A stretch of 64,000 nucleotides of DNA from Acetobacteraceae bacterium (GCA_947455205.1 CANGNF010000008.1:1-64000); one strand, 5' to 3'; positions 32,793-41,792 are shown, counted from the stretch's first letter. Notes: a model not told the origin generated them from the sequence alone. Translations and numbers: made by a program.

Positions 32793-33713
32793 CTACCCGC
32801 CCCGGCGAAACCGAGAGAGATAGCCCGGCACCACCGCCGCCATCGCCTTCGGCACAATCCCCAGCTCCGCCAGACCGGGCATCCCCGCCGTGCAGACATT
32901 GTCCCGCTCCAGCATCAGCAGCTGGTCGCGGGTCAGCGGCGGGTTGGGCAGCCAGGCGGTCAGCGCCACCTGCGCCCGCACCAGCGCCTCCGGCATCGCC
33001 ACCAGCGGCCGGTGCCGGTGGGTAATGTCCAGCACCAGCCGCATCAGCGCGCGGAAGCTCGCCACCTCCGGCCCGCCGACCTCGTAGGTCACCCCGGGCG
33101 CCGCCCGCAGCAGCGCGTCGGCGACATCGCCCACATAGACCGGCTGGAAGCGCACCGCGCCGCGCACCACGGGCATGAAGGGCAGCAGCGCCGCCATGCC
33201 GGCGAATCGGTTGAAGAACTGGTCCTCCGGCCCGAACACGATGGACGGCCGGATGATCGCCGCCTGCGGAAACGCCGCCCGCACCGCCGCCTCGCCGGCC
33301 GCCTTGCTGCGGCCATAGGCGCTGGGGCTGGCCGCATCGGCGCCGATGGCGCTCACCTGCACGAATCGCTCCACCCCCGCCGCCGCCGCCAGCCGCGCCG
33401 CGCGCCCGGCGCCGTCGGCATGCACGCGCTGGAAATCGCCGGGCCGGCCTTCCGCCAGAATGCCGACCAAGTTCACCACCAGCCCGGCACCGGCCACCGC
33501 CCGCGCCACCGCGGCCTCATCCCCCAGCCCGGCCCGCACCGCCACCACCTGGCCGACGCGCCCCTGCGTCATCAACGCGCCCGCGTCGCCCGCGCGCCGC
33601 CCGGCCACGCGCACCACCCAGTCCTCGCGCGCCAGGCGCTCCACCACGTAGCGGCCGATGAAACCGTGGCCGCCGAAGACGGTGGCGACCTTGCGCCCGT
33701 TCAGATCCTGCAT
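32793..33713 (-). CDS. NAD(P)-binding protein, complex I NDUFA9-like
   Basis: Atypical short-chain dehydrogenase-like protein of 306 residues. The Rossmann glycine motif is TVFGGHGFIGRYV at about residues 11-23. VNLVGIL, VSAIGAD, a Tyr-x-x-x-Lys-like AYGRSKAAGE, and IIRPSIVFGPEDQFFNRFA follow. These blocks fit the family related to mitochondrial complex I subunit NDUFA9, common in alphaproteobacteria. The C-terminal half has NPPLTRDQLLMLERDNV, also family-typical. It is divergent from tRNA-Leu. The role in bacteria is not settled; it may have a structural or quinone-related function. Confidence 0.87.
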   Translation of the reverse strand: MQDLNGRKVATVFGGHGFIGRYVVERLAREDWVVRVAGRRAGDAGALMTQGRVGQVVAVRAGLGDEAAVARAVAGAGLVVNLVGILAEGRPGDFQRVHADGAGRAARLAAAAGVERFVQVSAIGADAASPSAYGRSKAAGEAAVRAAFPQAAIIRPSIVFGPEDQFFNRFAGMAALLPFMPVVRGAVRFQPVYVGDVADALLRAAPGVTYEVGGPEVASFRALMRLVLDITHRHRPLVAMPEALVRAQVALTAWLPNPPLTRDQLLMLERDNVCTAGMPGLAELGIVPKAMAAVVPGYLSRFRRGG

Positions 33714-33773
33714 GCCGAAGCCCCTTCGCGCTGACGATCTTCAGGTGGGTGCAGAAACCTGCATTGCACCCGC

Positions 33774-33802
33774 TTGACGGCATCAAGCCCTGCCCATAAA
33801 AG
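33774..33802 (+). promoter_or_regulatory. Sigma-70 promoter of tRNA-Leu
   Basis: TTGACG at 33774-33779 and TAAAAG at 33797-33802, separated by 17 bases. It sits about 30 bases before the mature tRNA 5' end, the expected distance for a tRNA promoter. Confidence 0.75.
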
Positions 33803-33833
33803 GCCGCCACTGCCGCAATACTCCGCAGCCAAA

Positions 33834-33920
<87 letters not shown>

Positions 33921-33982
33921 CCTCCCTTACTACGGAGGATAGCGTGAGAGCCGGCGGTTCCACGATATTCCTGAGGAACACG

Positions 33983-34606
33983 ATGATCCAGCTGCACCGG
34001 CATGACCTGCCCGACGGCCTGGACCTCGGTCGCCTCGTCGCCATCGACACCGAGACCATGGGCCTCAACCCGCACCGCGACCGGCTGTGCCTGGTGCAGC
34101 TCTCGTCCGGCGACGGCAACGCGCACCTGGTCCAGCTGATCCCCGAATCGCTGGGTGGCCTGGGCTATGCCGCGCCCAACCTGAAGCGGCTGCTGACCAA
34201 CCCCGAGCAGACCAAGCTGTTCCACTTCGCCCGCTTCGACTGCGCCGCGCTGTATCGCTGGCTGGGCGTGCGCGTGGCGCCGGTGGTCTGCACCAAGGTC
34301 GCCGCCAAGCTGGTCCGCACCTTCACCGACCGCCACGGCCTGAAGGACCTGCTGAACCAGCTGGTCGGCGTGGATGTCTCCAAGCAGCAGCAGTCCAGCG
34401 ACTGGGGCGCGCCGGAACTCAGCGTGGACCAGCAGGCCTATGCGGCGTCGGACGTGCTGTACCTGCACGCGCTGTGGGCGCGGCTGGAAGCGCTGCTGAT
34501 CCGCGAGGGTCGCCTCTCCCTGGCGCAGGACGTGTTCCGCTTCCTGCCCGCCCGCGGTGAGCTTGACCTGCTGGGCTACGAGGACCCGGACATCCTCAGC
34601 CACTGA
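33983..34606 (+). CDS. rnd: Ribonuclease D family 3'-5' exonuclease
   Basis: DEDDy exonuclease of 207 residues that trims RNA 3' ends. Metal-binding residues are Asp22 and Glu24 in AIDTETMGL, the Asp in HFARFDCAAL, and Tyr/Asp in YAASDVLYLH. It contains only the exonuclease domain and lacks the HRDC domains of E. coli RNase D, as is common in alphaproteobacteria. The ATG at 33983 has GAGGA about six bases upstream; earlier in-frame codons are not needed. It follows tRNA-Leu by 62 bases, which fits but does not prove a tRNA-processing role. It is convergent with the TetR gene. Confidence 0.9.
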   Translation: MIQLHRHDLPDGLDLGRLVAIDTETMGLNPHRDRLCLVQLSSGDGNAHLVQLIPESLGGLGYAAPNLKRLLTNPEQTKLFHFARFDCAALYRWLGVRVAPVVCTKVAAKLVRTFTDRHGLKDLLNQLVGVDVSKQQQSSDWGAPELSVDQQAYAASDVLYLHALWARLEALLIREGRLSLAQDVFRFLPARGELDLLGYEDPDILSH

Positions 34607-34613
34607 GTCACGC

Positions 34614-35177
34614 CTACCCCGGCGCCGTCGCCGCCAGCGTCCGCGCCATCAGGCCGCGCAGCTCCCGCGCCAACGCCGCCGGCTCGGGCGCCGCTTCCTC
34701 CAGCACCGCCGCGCGCAGCACGCCCAGCAGCGCCCGCGTCAGCACGTAGCGCGTCGCCTCCGGCACCGGCGCCAGCCCCTGGCAAGCCGCGTCCAGCGCC
34801 GCCGCCAGCTGGTGATGCAGCAGCGGGTGGAACACCGTCTCCAGCAGCACCCGCCGCATGCCCCGCCGGCCGGGAAACCGCGCCACCAGGCAGGCCACCA
34901 CCGCATCCACATCGGCCGCCGCCGCCAGCTGCGCCGCGGTCTCCTCCAGGTCGCGCCGGCCCATCGCCAGCAGCACCGCCTGCTTGTTGGGAAAGTACTG
35001 GTACAGCGTGCCGATCGACACGCCGGCCTGCTCGGCGATGCGGTTGGTCGAAAGCCCCGCGATGCCGTCGCGCTGCAGCAGCGCGGCGGCGGCGTCGAAG
35101 ATCGCGGCGCAACTCAGCTGCGCGCGTTGCTGGCGGGGAATCCGGCGCTCAACTTCCGGCTCTGGCAGGCGGACCAT
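34614..35177 (-). CDS. TetR/AcrR-family transcriptional regulator
   Basis: Repressor of 187 residues. The helix-turn-helix lies at about residues 35-55 with GLSTNRIAEQAGVSIGTLYQYFPNKQAVL, the TetR signature. The C-terminal ligand domain is Ala/Leu-rich and not diagnostic. I start at 35177 (MVRLPEPEVERR) because this matches TetR N-termini; an in-frame ATG at 35264 would add a Trp/Pro-rich tail with no homology. No adjacent gene is divergently arranged, so its target is unclear. Confidence 0.88.
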   Translation of the reverse strand: MVRLPEPEVERRIPRQQRAQLSCAAIFDAAAALLQRDGIAGLSTNRIAEQAGVSIGTLYQYFPNKQAVLLAMGRRDLEETAAQLAAAADVDAVVACLVARFPGRRGMRRVLLETVFHPLLHHQLAAALDAACQGLAPVPEATRYVLTRALLGVLRAAVLEEAAPEPAALARELRGLMARTLAATAPG

Positions 35178-35340
35178 CGGGGGTTCTCGCGGGGGCCGGC
35201 GCCAGGAACATCCCTGGTCGAACTGCCCCCGCCAGCTATCCCCCGCCGCGCGCGCCACCGCCAATGACAGGCAACGGAGCGCGCGGTGCCTTTACCGCTG
35301 CCGGTCGGCCAACCAGGCCAGGCCGGCGCGGCGCATGGCC

Positions 35341-35961
35341 TCAGGCCGCCGGCGCGTCGATCCAGCCGACATGGCCGTCCTGGCGCCGATACACCACGCC
35401 CAGCGCGCCGTTGCCGCTGTTGCGGAACATCATCACCGTGCGGTGCTCCAGGTCCAGCCGCATCACCGCTTCGCTGACCGAAAGCCGCAGGATCTCGGTG
35501 GTCTGCTCGGCCACCACCATGCTGGCGTGGTCGTGGCCATTGGTCGCGGGCATGGCCTCCTCCACCTCGGCCTCGGTCTCGTCGCGCTGGTGCAGCACCA
35601 CCTGGCGCGCCTCCTCCACCGGCGGCGCCTCGCGCTGCGCCGCCAAGCTGCGGGCGTGGTCGTTCACCCGCCTTCGATAGCGGCGCAACCGCTTGCCCAG
35701 GTGTTCCGCCGCCACATCGAAGGCGCGGTGCGCGTCCACCCCCTCGCCCTCCGCCCGCATGAAGACGTTGCGCCCCGCCTTCAGGTTGATGTCGCAGCAG
35801 AAATAGGCGCCAGCCCTGGCCTTGAGGTCGTGGTGGAAGGTGACGTTCGCTTCCAGCGCGTGGTCGAAATACTTGCCGGTGATGGTGGCCAACCCGTCCG
35901 TGACGTGGACGCGGAGGGCTTCTCCGGTTTCGACCTGCTTGCCGGCAACGGTGATGTGCAT
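35341..35961 (-). CDS. hpf: Long-form ribosome hibernation-promoting factor
   Basis: Ribosome-associated stress protein of 206 residues. The N-terminal S30AE domain (about 1-105), MHITVAGKQVETGEALRVHV onward, occupies the mRNA/tRNA channel. A charged linker with EEAEV-type sequence follows. The C-terminal domain (about 150-206) carries VMRLDLEHRTVMMFRN, which dimerises ribosomes into 100S particles. The two-domain length marks it as long HPF. It lies downstream of rpoN, the usual place in Proteobacteria. Confidence 0.95.
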   Translation of the reverse strand: MHITVAGKQVETGEALRVHVTDGLATITGKYFDHALEANVTFHHDLKARAGAYFCCDINLKAGRNVFMRAEGEGVDAHRAFDVAAEHLGKRLRRYRRRVNDHARSLAAQREAPPVEEARQVVLHQRDETEAEVEEAMPATNGHDHASMVVAEQTTEILRLSVSEAVMRLDLEHRTVMMFRNSGNGALGVVYRRQDGHVGWIDAPAA

Positions 35962-36110
35962 GAGGCTTCGACCCTTCTTTCCCCAACCGGGAAAGGGTCC
36001 GCCCGGAGAAAGCCGGCGGTTACCCCGAGGGTATCAGCCGGCAACGCCCGAAGGCGTCGCGGCGTGCCGATGATGCGTCGCATCACGGCGTTGCCCCAGG
36101 GGCGCGCGGC

Positions 36111-37595
36111 TCAGGCCGGTACGGCCTTCTCCCGCTTGCGCTGCACGGAGGATGGAATACGCAGCGCCTCGCGGTATTTGGCCACGGTCCGGCGGGCAAT
36201 GTCCACGCCTTCCTTGCGCAGCCGCTCCACAATCGCGTCGTCCGACAGCACGTCGGCGGCGTCCTCGGCCTCGATCATGCCGCGGATGCGGTGACGCACC
36301 GCTTCGGCGCTGTGCGCCTCCCCGCCATGGGTGCCGGCGATGGCGGTGGTGAAGAAATACTTCAACTCGAAGGTGCCGCGCGGCGTCGCGATGTACTTGT
36401 TCGCGGTCACCCGGCTGACCGTGCTCTCGTGCATCGCCACCGCCTCGGCGACATCGCGCAGGATCAGCGGGCGCAGATGCTCCACGCCATGGCGGAAGAA
36501 GCCGTCCTGCCGGCGCACGATCTCGGCCGCCACCTTGATGATGGTGTTGGCGCGCTGCTCCAGGCTCTTCACCAGCCAGGTCGCGGTCTGCATCCGCTCG
36601 GCCAGGAAGGCCTTTTCCTCCTTGTTCTTCGCGCCGACCACGGCGCGGGCATGGAAGCCGCGATTGACCAGCACGCGCGGCAGCGTCTCCGGGTTCAGCT
36701 CCAGCAGCCATTCGCCATTCGGCGCCCGGCGCATCAGCACGTCGGGCACGATGGCCGGCGCCGGCATCTGGTCGAAGCTGGCGCCGGGCTTGGGGTCCAG
36801 CCGCTTCAGCTCGGCGACCATCTCCGCCATGTCCTCGGCGTCCACGCCGCACAGCTTCATCAGCGTGCGCGTATCCCGCCGGGCCAGCAATTCCAGGTTG
36901 TCCAGCAGCGCCTGCATGGCGGGGTCCAGCCGGTTGCGGTCGGCCAGCTGCACGCCCAGGCATTCCCGCAGGTCGCGGCAGAACATGCCCACGGGGTCGA
37001 AGCGCTGCATCAGCAGCCGCACCCGCTCCACCTGCGCGGTCGGGCAGCCCATGGCGCGGGCGATGATGTCGCTCTCGATCGCCAGCCGCCCGGCGGGGTC
37101 CACCAGCGCCAGCAGCTGCGCCGCGATCAGCCGCTCCTTGGCGTCGTGGAAGGTCAGCCGGATCTGCTCACCGATATGCTCGCGCAGCGTCTTGCCGGCG
37201 GCGGCCAGGTCGTCGATGCCGCTGAGGTCGTCGTCGAAGTCGCGGCTGCCGCCGCTGCCATGGCTGGGGGTGAAGGCGGCGTCGCTGTCATGCACGTTGG
37301 ACCAGTCGACATCCAGCGGCGCCGCCGCTTCGGTCGGCATGCTGTCGGCGCTGGCGGCACTGGCGGCGTCCGGCGTGTCGCTCGGCGTCGGCAGCGGGTT
37401 GGTGGTGCGGCCGTCATCCGGGCCCGGCGTGCTGCGCTCATCCCACTCCAGCAGCGGGTTGCGCTCCAGCTCCTCCTCGACGAAGGCGGTCACCTCCATG
37501 TTGGAGGATTGCAGCAGCTTGATCGCCTGCCGCAACTGCGGCGTCATGACCAGCGACTGCGATTGCCGCATGTCAAGGCGGGGACCCATGGCCAT
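36111..37595 (-). CDS. rpoN: RNA polymerase sigma-54 factor
   Basis: Sigma-54, directing transcription from -24/-12 promoters, in 494 residues. The N-terminal Gln/Leu activator-interacting region (SQSLVMTPQLRQAIKLLQ) comes first, then an acidic Asp/Ser-rich spacer (about 55-130). The core-binding and HTH regions follow, with the RpoN box ARRTVAKYRE at about residues 467-476. The start at 37595 is family-typical, although another Met follows at position 3. It sits between lptB and hpf, the standard lptA-lptB-rpoN-hpf order. Confidence 0.97.
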   Translation of the reverse strand: MAMGPRLDMRQSQSLVMTPQLRQAIKLLQSSNMEVTAFVEEELERNPLLEWDERSTPGPDDGRTTNPLPTPSDTPDAASAASADSMPTEAAAPLDVDWSNVHDSDAAFTPSHGSGGSRDFDDDLSGIDDLAAAGKTLREHIGEQIRLTFHDAKERLIAAQLLALVDPAGRLAIESDIIARAMGCPTAQVERVRLLMQRFDPVGMFCRDLRECLGVQLADRNRLDPAMQALLDNLELLARRDTRTLMKLCGVDAEDMAEMVAELKRLDPKPGASFDQMPAPAIVPDVLMRRAPNGEWLLELNPETLPRVLVNRGFHARAVVGAKNKEEKAFLAERMQTATWLVKSLEQRANTIIKVAAEIVRRQDGFFRHGVEHLRPLILRDVAEAVAMHESTVSRVTANKYIATPRGTFELKYFFTTAIAGTHGGEAHSAEAVRHRIRGMIEAEDAADVLSDDAIVERLRKEGVDIARRTVAKYREALRIPSSVQRKREKAVPA

Positions 37596-37640
37596 GGTCA
37601 GGCCACCTTCCGGGGTCTGGTTGCGGCCGTCATGCTGCGA

Positions 37641-38408
37641 TCACAGGCTGAAGCGTTCGCCCAGATAAACCCGGCGAACACCTTCATGCGCGACGATCTC
37701 GTGCGGCCGGCCCTCCATCATCACCTGGCCGTCGTGCAGGATGTAGGCGCGGTCGATGATCTCCAGCGTCTCGCGCACATTGTGGTCGGTGATCAGCACG
37801 CCGATCCCGCGATCCTTCAGGTGTTTTACGAGATCGCGGATTTCCGACACCGCGATGGGGTCGATACCCGCCAGCGGTTCGTCCAGCAGGATGTAGGAAG
37901 GATGCGTCGCCAGCGCGCGGGCAATCTCGCAGCGCCGCCGCTCGCCGCCCGAAAGCGCCAGCGCCGGGGCGCGGCGCAGGTGGGCGATGCCGAACTCCGC
38001 CAGCAGCGCGTCCAGCATCTGCTGCCGCCGCTCGCGCTCCGGCTCCACCACCTCCAGCGCCGCCAGGATGTTGTCCTCCACCGAAAGGCCACGGAAGATG
38101 CTGGCCTCCTGCGGCAGGTAGCCCAGGCCCAGGCGCGCGCGGCGGTACATCGGCAGCGTCGTCACGTCGTGGCCGTCCATCATCACCCGGCCCTCATCGG
38201 GCTGCACCAGGCCGGTGATCATGTAGAAGGTGGTGGTCTTGCCGGCGCCGTTCGGCCCCAGCAACCCCACCGCCTCGCCGCGCTTCAGGTTGATGCTGAC
38301 GCCGCGCACCACCGGGCGCTTCTTGTAGCGCTTGCCCAGGCCGATGGCGGTCAGCCCGCCCTCGCCTTCCATCACCTGCAGCTGCGGTGCCGGGGATTGC
38401 TTGTTCAT
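37641..38408 (-). CDS. lptB: LPS export ABC transporter ATP-binding protein LptB
   Basis: Cytoplasmic ATPase of the LptB2FG transporter that extracts LPS from the inner membrane, 255 residues. Walker A is GPNGAGKTTT, the Q-loop is in YLPQEASIF, the signature is LSGGERRRCEIARAL, Walker B is YILLDEPLAGIDP, and the switch His is in LITDHNVRE. The ATG overlaps the lptA stop by 4 bases. Confidence 0.97.
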   Translation of the reverse strand: MNKQSPAPQLQVMEGEGGLTAIGLGKRYKKRPVVRGVSINLKRGEAVGLLGPNGAGKTTTFYMITGLVQPDEGRVMMDGHDVTTLPMYRRARLGLGYLPQEASIFRGLSVEDNILAALEVVEPERERRQQMLDALLAEFGIAHLRRAPALALSGGERRRCEIARALATHPSYILLDEPLAGIDPIAVSEIRDLVKHLKDRGIGVLITDHNVRETLEIIDRAYILHDGQVMMEGRPHEIVAHEGVRRVYLGERFSL

Positions 38409-39424
38409 GGCCGGCGACCCTGTTGCGGTGCGGGCGCCTCGGCGGCGCCAGGCCCTGGCGCCGCGGCGGCGCCGGGGCTCGGCGCCGCGGGCGTTCCCGG
38501 CTTGTCCTGCTGCGGCACGATCAGCCCGCGCACCCGCTCACCCCTGTCGCTGGCCGAGACCAGCCGCGCCACGCCGGTCCGCAGGTTCACGATCGCCTCG
38601 CGCCCGTTCACCTGGTTGTCGCCACGGGTGATCCGCACATTGCCCAGCAGCCGGGCCATGCCGGTGGCCGGGCTGTAGACGCCACGGTCGCCGCGCACCA
38701 CCTCGGTGGGGGTGCGGATCTCGACATTGCCGAAGGCCTCCACCCGATCCACCTTGCCGGTGCCCGGTGCGGGGGCCGGCGCGGCGCGGCCATTGGCGGC
38801 GGCCGGGCGCACCGGCGCGGGGGCAGGCGCCGGGGTCGCGCCCTCGGGCAGCAAATAGGAAACCAGCGTATCGGCGCCGACGCGCCGGCCTTCCTGGTTG
38901 TCCAGCGCCACGGCATTGCCGCGCGCCACGGCCATGCGCCGCTGGCTCCAGTATTCCAGGCTGTCTCGCGCCGTCAGCACCTGGCTGGGCGTGGTCAGGG
39001 AAAGCTCGCGCCCGGTCAGCACCAGCACGGCCTGGTCCATGTCGTACACCGCGCGGTCGCCACGCGCCGTGTCGGTGGCGGTGCGGATGGTGACGTGGCC
39101 CTCGGCCTCCAGCCGCCAGATCTCGCTGCTGCCGCCGGCCGGGTTCTCGCCCAGCGCCGGGGGCTGGCCAGCGGGCCGGGCCGGCGTGGTGGCGGCCGCG
39201 CCGCCGGCAGGCCGATAGCGCGCCAGCAGCCGGTCGGCATCCACCGTCACATCGCCACGAATGGCCCGCGCATCCCGCCGGGCGACGATGACCTGCTCGG
39301 TCTGCCGCCACTCGATGCCATCGGTCGCGGTCACGTCCACCGGGCCACCGCCCGACAGGTCGATGCCCTGGGCCTGCGCCAGAACGGGCGCAGCCAGCAG
39401 CAGAAGGGCAAGCAGTCGGGTCAT
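38405..39424 (-). CDS. lptA: LptA/OstA-family periplasmic LPS transport protein
   Basis: Periplasmic bridge protein for LPS transport. A signal peptide (LLALLLLAAPVLAQAQ) is followed by OstA-type beta repeats: one block around ARAIRGDVTVDADRLLARY and IWRLEAEGHVTI, another around VEAFGNVEIRTPTEVVRGD. At 339 residues it is much longer than E. coli LptA (185) because of Pro/Ala-rich linkers (about residues 205-230) and a Pro/Ala tail. The ATG at 39424 overlaps the lptC stop by 4 bases. Confidence 0.9.
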   Translation of the reverse strand: MTRLLALLLLAAPVLAQAQGIDLSGGGPVDVTATDGIEWRQTEQVIVARRDARAIRGDVTVDADRLLARYRPAGGAAATTPARPAGQPPALGENPAGGSSEIWRLEAEGHVTIRTATDTARGDRAVYDMDQAVLVLTGRELSLTTPSQVLTARDSLEYWSQRRMAVARGNAVALDNQEGRRVGADTLVSYLLPEGATPAPAPAPVRPAAANGRAAPAPAPGTGKVDRVEAFGNVEIRTPTEVVRGDRGVYSPATGMARLLGNVRITRGDNQVNGREAIVNLRTGVARLVSASDRGERVRGLIVPQQDKPGTPAAPSPGAAAAPGPGAAEAPAPQQGRRP

Positions 39425-40116
39425 TTGCGATCGCCCTCCAGCACCGCATGGGCGCGGCCGGTGAAGACCACCACCGCGCCACGCTCGCGCAGTTGGAAGC
39501 CTTCCGAGGTCAGGGTGCCGAAGGGGCCCTGCGCCGCCACCGGCTTGTCGCCATCGGCGTTGCCGGCGGCCAGGTCCACCGCGGCCAGGTCGGTCAGCAG
39601 CATGGTGCCGTTGTCGTGGAAGATCGTCACCTTGCCGGCCAGGTCCAGGTGGTCCGCCGGCCGGTCGTAGCGGCCGGCTTCGGATTGCAGGTAGATCCAG
39701 CTGCCGTCGTTCATCAGGATATCCGCGCGCGGCTGGGTCAGGTCCAGCAGCTCCTCGGCCCCCACCTGCTGCGCCAGGTCGGCGGTCACGGTGTAGGGCC
39801 GGTTGAGGTCGTCCACGCCCTGGTAGCGCGGCGCACTGACCCGCAGCGATTCGGAGCGTGGCTGGATGCTGCGCCGGAAGGAGTAGCGCGACCGGTCCTC
39901 GGTCCGCTCGAACTCCGGCCACAGCACGATGGCGCCCAGCAGCAGCAGCGCCAGCCCGGGCAGCACCCGCTTGGCCAGCCGCACCGCCATGCGCCGCCGC
40001 GCCATCTGCCGGCCGGTCAGCGCCTCCCGCTCGCGCGAGGGCGCCAGCATCTGCCGGTGGGAGAGGGGGGCGGGGGGTGGCGTCGGCCCCGCCTTGCCGC
40101 TGGCCAGCTGGCTCAT
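39421..40116 (-). CDS. lptC: LPS export protein LptC
   Basis: Inner-membrane-anchored periplasmic protein that links LptB2FG to LptA, 231 residues. A basic N-terminus precedes one membrane segment (about residues 50-66, VLPGLALLLLGAIVLW). A LptC beta-jellyroll domain follows, including YTVTADLAQQ and GSWIYLQSEAGRYDR. The start at 40116 is favoured because the domain layout is complete; an ATG at 40140 is in frame. It is the first gene of the coupled lptC-lptA-lptB run. Confidence 0.92.
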   Translation of the reverse strand: MSQLASGKAGPTPPPAPLSHRQMLAPSREREALTGRQMARRRMAVRLAKRVLPGLALLLLGAIVLWPEFERTEDRSRYSFRRSIQPRSESLRVSAPRYQGVDDLNRPYTVTADLAQQVGAEELLDLTQPRADILMNDGSWIYLQSEAGRYDRPADHLDLAGKVTIFHDNGTMLLTDLAAVDLAAGNADGDKPVAAQGPFGTLTSEGFQLRERGAVVVFTGRAHAVLEGDRK

Positions 40117-40373
40117 GCCGGCACCCCGCGCCGGGCGCACGGCCCCCGCTGCCCGGGCCGGGCGGCCGGGACACGGCGGGCGGGCGCGGAAACTCGGGCC
40201 AGCCAGGCGGTGGGTTCGGTCAGGTGCAGGTCCACGCGCGATGTATGGGCTTAGCAGGGCGAAGGGTCAACGCGCGTGAGGCACGCGGGACAAGAATCGT
40301 GCCAGGGGTAACTGCAAGGTTGCGGATCGCCCCCGCTTGTGATCCGGCATCCGGCGGCGCCGGCAGCCCGGCG

Positions 40374-40607
40374 TCAGTGCACCAGCACCGGCGCCATCTC
40401 GTGCTCCACCACCGCGGCGGCGGCGGTCTCCATGTTCGGGGCCGCGCCGATATGGGTGCCGTCGGCGGCATGGATCGCCACCGCCTGCACGCCGTTCAGC
40501 GTCACCGGCCGCAGATACGCCACCTGCTGCAGGCCGAAGCGCGCCCAATCCATGGGCGAAAGCTGGGCCAGGGTGACGGTGGCGCTGGCATTCTGGTTGT
40601 TGGCCAT
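40374..40607 (-). CDS. DUF1150 family protein
   Basis: Small protein of 77 residues in the DUF1150 family, seen in alphaproteobacteria next to Hsp20 genes. Family features are LSPMDWARFGLQQVAYLRPV and GVQAVAIHAADGTHIG. No catalytic motif is visible. The ATG at 40607 follows a GGAG ribosome site about nine bases upstream. It lies 51 bases downstream of the Hsp20 gene on the same strand, and the pair is probably co-transcribed, so a stress-related role is plausible but unproven. Confidence 0.87.
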   Translation of the reverse strand: MANNQNASATVTLAQLSPMDWARFGLQQVAYLRPVTLNGVQAVAIHAADGTHIGAAPNMETAAAAVVEHEMAPVLVH

Positions 40608-40657
40608 GGTCTGTCTCCGTTGGGCGCCGCCATCCGGCCCGCGCCTGGTGGAACAAG

Positions 40658-41116
40658 TCACTCGGTGCCGGTGCGCCCTTCGACGACGGGCTTGGTGGCG
40701 CCGTTGGTCTTCTTGCCGATCTGGATGGTCTTCACGCGGACTTCCGGCTGCGGCCGTTCCAGCTCGACATGCAGCAGACCGTTGTCCAGCCAGGCGCCTT
40801 CCACATCGATCCCTTCCGCCAGCACGAAGGCGCGCTGGAACTGCCGGGCGGCGATGCCGCGATGCAGGAAGATCCTGCCCTCGCTGTCGTCCTTCTGCCG
40901 GCCCCGGATCACCAGCTGGTTGTCTTCCTGCGTGATCTGCAGGTCGTCCATGCTGAACCCGGCGACCGCCAGCGTGATCCGCAGGCGGTTGGAGCCGATC
41001 TGCTCGATATTGTAGGGCGGGTAACCGTCGGCGTTCTTCGCCACGCGGTCCAGCATCTGTTCCAGATGGTCGAACCCCAGGAACAGGGGGGAGCCGAAGA
41101 CGGGTGAACGCGACAT
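40658..41116 (-). CDS. Hsp20/alpha-crystallin small heat-shock protein
   Basis: ATP-independent chaperone of 152 residues that holds unfolding proteins. The N-terminal arm (FDHLEQMLDRV) is followed by an alpha-crystallin domain (about 30-125) with YNIEQIGSNRLRITLAVAGF and the late GLLHVELERPQPE. The C-terminal I-x-I-like IQIGKK segment mediates oligomer contacts. It resembles IbpA-class proteins. The ATG at 41116 has GAGG and GAGGAGG upstream, and the leader may fold over the second of these. Confidence 0.93.
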   Translation of the reverse strand: MSRSPVFGSPLFLGFDHLEQMLDRVAKNADGYPPYNIEQIGSNRLRITLAVAGFSMDDLQITQEDNQLVIRGRQKDDSEGRIFLHRGIAARQFQRAFVLAEGIDVEGAWLDNGLLHVELERPQPEVRVKTIQIGKKTNGATKPVVEGRTGTE

Positions 41117-41150
41117 GGACCTCAGGGCCTCCTCATCCAGAGCGAAGCAA
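41117..41150 (-). promoter_or_regulatory. Possible ROSE-like RNA thermometer in the hsp20 leader
   Basis: On the minus strand TTGCTTC (41144-41150) can pair with the purine-rich GAGGAGG (41128-41134) before the start, with one internal mismatch. This resembles the UYGCU-opposite-Shine-Dalgarno arrangement of ROSE thermometers that control alphaproteobacterial hsp20 genes. A second GAGG close to the ATG is unpaired. This is judged by eye only. Confidence 0.3.
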
Positions 41151-41201
41151 CGCCGCCTGGCCCGAAGCACCCGACGGCACCCACCGATGTTGTCACCCCC
41201 A

Positions 41202-41231
41202 GCGCCGGTTGCAAGGGGCGCCGGTTGCAAG
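41202..41231. repeat. 14-bp direct repeat in the hsp20-def spacer
   Basis: GCGCCGGTTGCAAG occurs at 41202-41215 and again at 41218-41231. It lies between the divergent hsp20 and def genes, about 30 bases before the def start, and may be a regulator site or simple duplication. Confidence 0.7.
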
Positions 41232-41261
41232 CGGGGCGGCGCCGGGGGTAATCGGTGCCGC

Positions 41262-41792
41262 ATGAGCGACGAATTGCTGCCGATCCTGATCGTGCCCGAT
41301 GCCAAGCTGCGGGCGAAGTGCCGCGCCGTGGGCCCCGCCGACGCCGATGTGGTGCGGGAGTTGGCGCCCCGCATGCTGGCGACGATGTACAAGGCCCCCG
41401 GCATCGGCCTGGCCGCGCCGCAGGTGGGCCAGCTGCTGCGGATGTGCGTGGTGGATATCCAAAAGGATGACGTGCGCGAGCCGATGGTGCTGGTGAACCC
41501 GGAGATCGTCGCCGTCTCCCAGGAGTTGCACACCCGCGAGGAAGGCTGCCTCTCCCTGCCCGGCCAGTACGCGGACGTGACCCGCCCGGCCGAGGTGAAG
41601 CTGCGCTGGCTGGACCTGGAGGGCGCGAAGCGCGAGATGCAAGCCGACGGCCTGCTGGCCACCTGCATCCAGCATGAGCTGGATCACCTGGATGGCGTGC
41701 TGTTCGTGGACCACATCAGCGCGCTGAAGCGCAACATGCTGCTGCGCAAGCTGGCCAAGGACATGAAGCTGCGGCAGCGCGAGGCGATGTAG
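41262..41792 (+). CDS. def: Peptide deformylase
   Basis: Metallo-amidase that removes the formyl group from nascent proteins, 176 residues. All three motifs are present: GIGLAAPQVG (47-56), EEGCLSLPG with metal ligand Cys95, and HELDH with His138, Glu139 and His142. The length is normal. It usually forms an operon with fmt; here about 1.9 kb of accessory sequence lies between them. Its stop codon is directly adjacent to the stop of the convergent nuclease gene. Confidence 0.96.
   Translation: MSDELLPILIVPDAKLRAKCRAVGPADADVVRELAPRMLATMYKAPGIGLAAPQVGQLLRMCVVDIQKDDVREPMVLVNPEIVAVSQELHTREEGCLSLPGQYADVTRPAEVKLRWLDLEGAKREMQADGLLATCIQHELDHLDGVLFVDHISALKRNMLLRKLAKDMKLRQREAM

Noticed and set aside
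39425..40174. Possible fusion of lptA and an upstream open frame
   Set aside because: The continuous frame upstream of lptA is antisense-free but in a different frame from the clear LptC protein, which overlaps lptA by ATGA. LptA has its own signal peptide at 39424.
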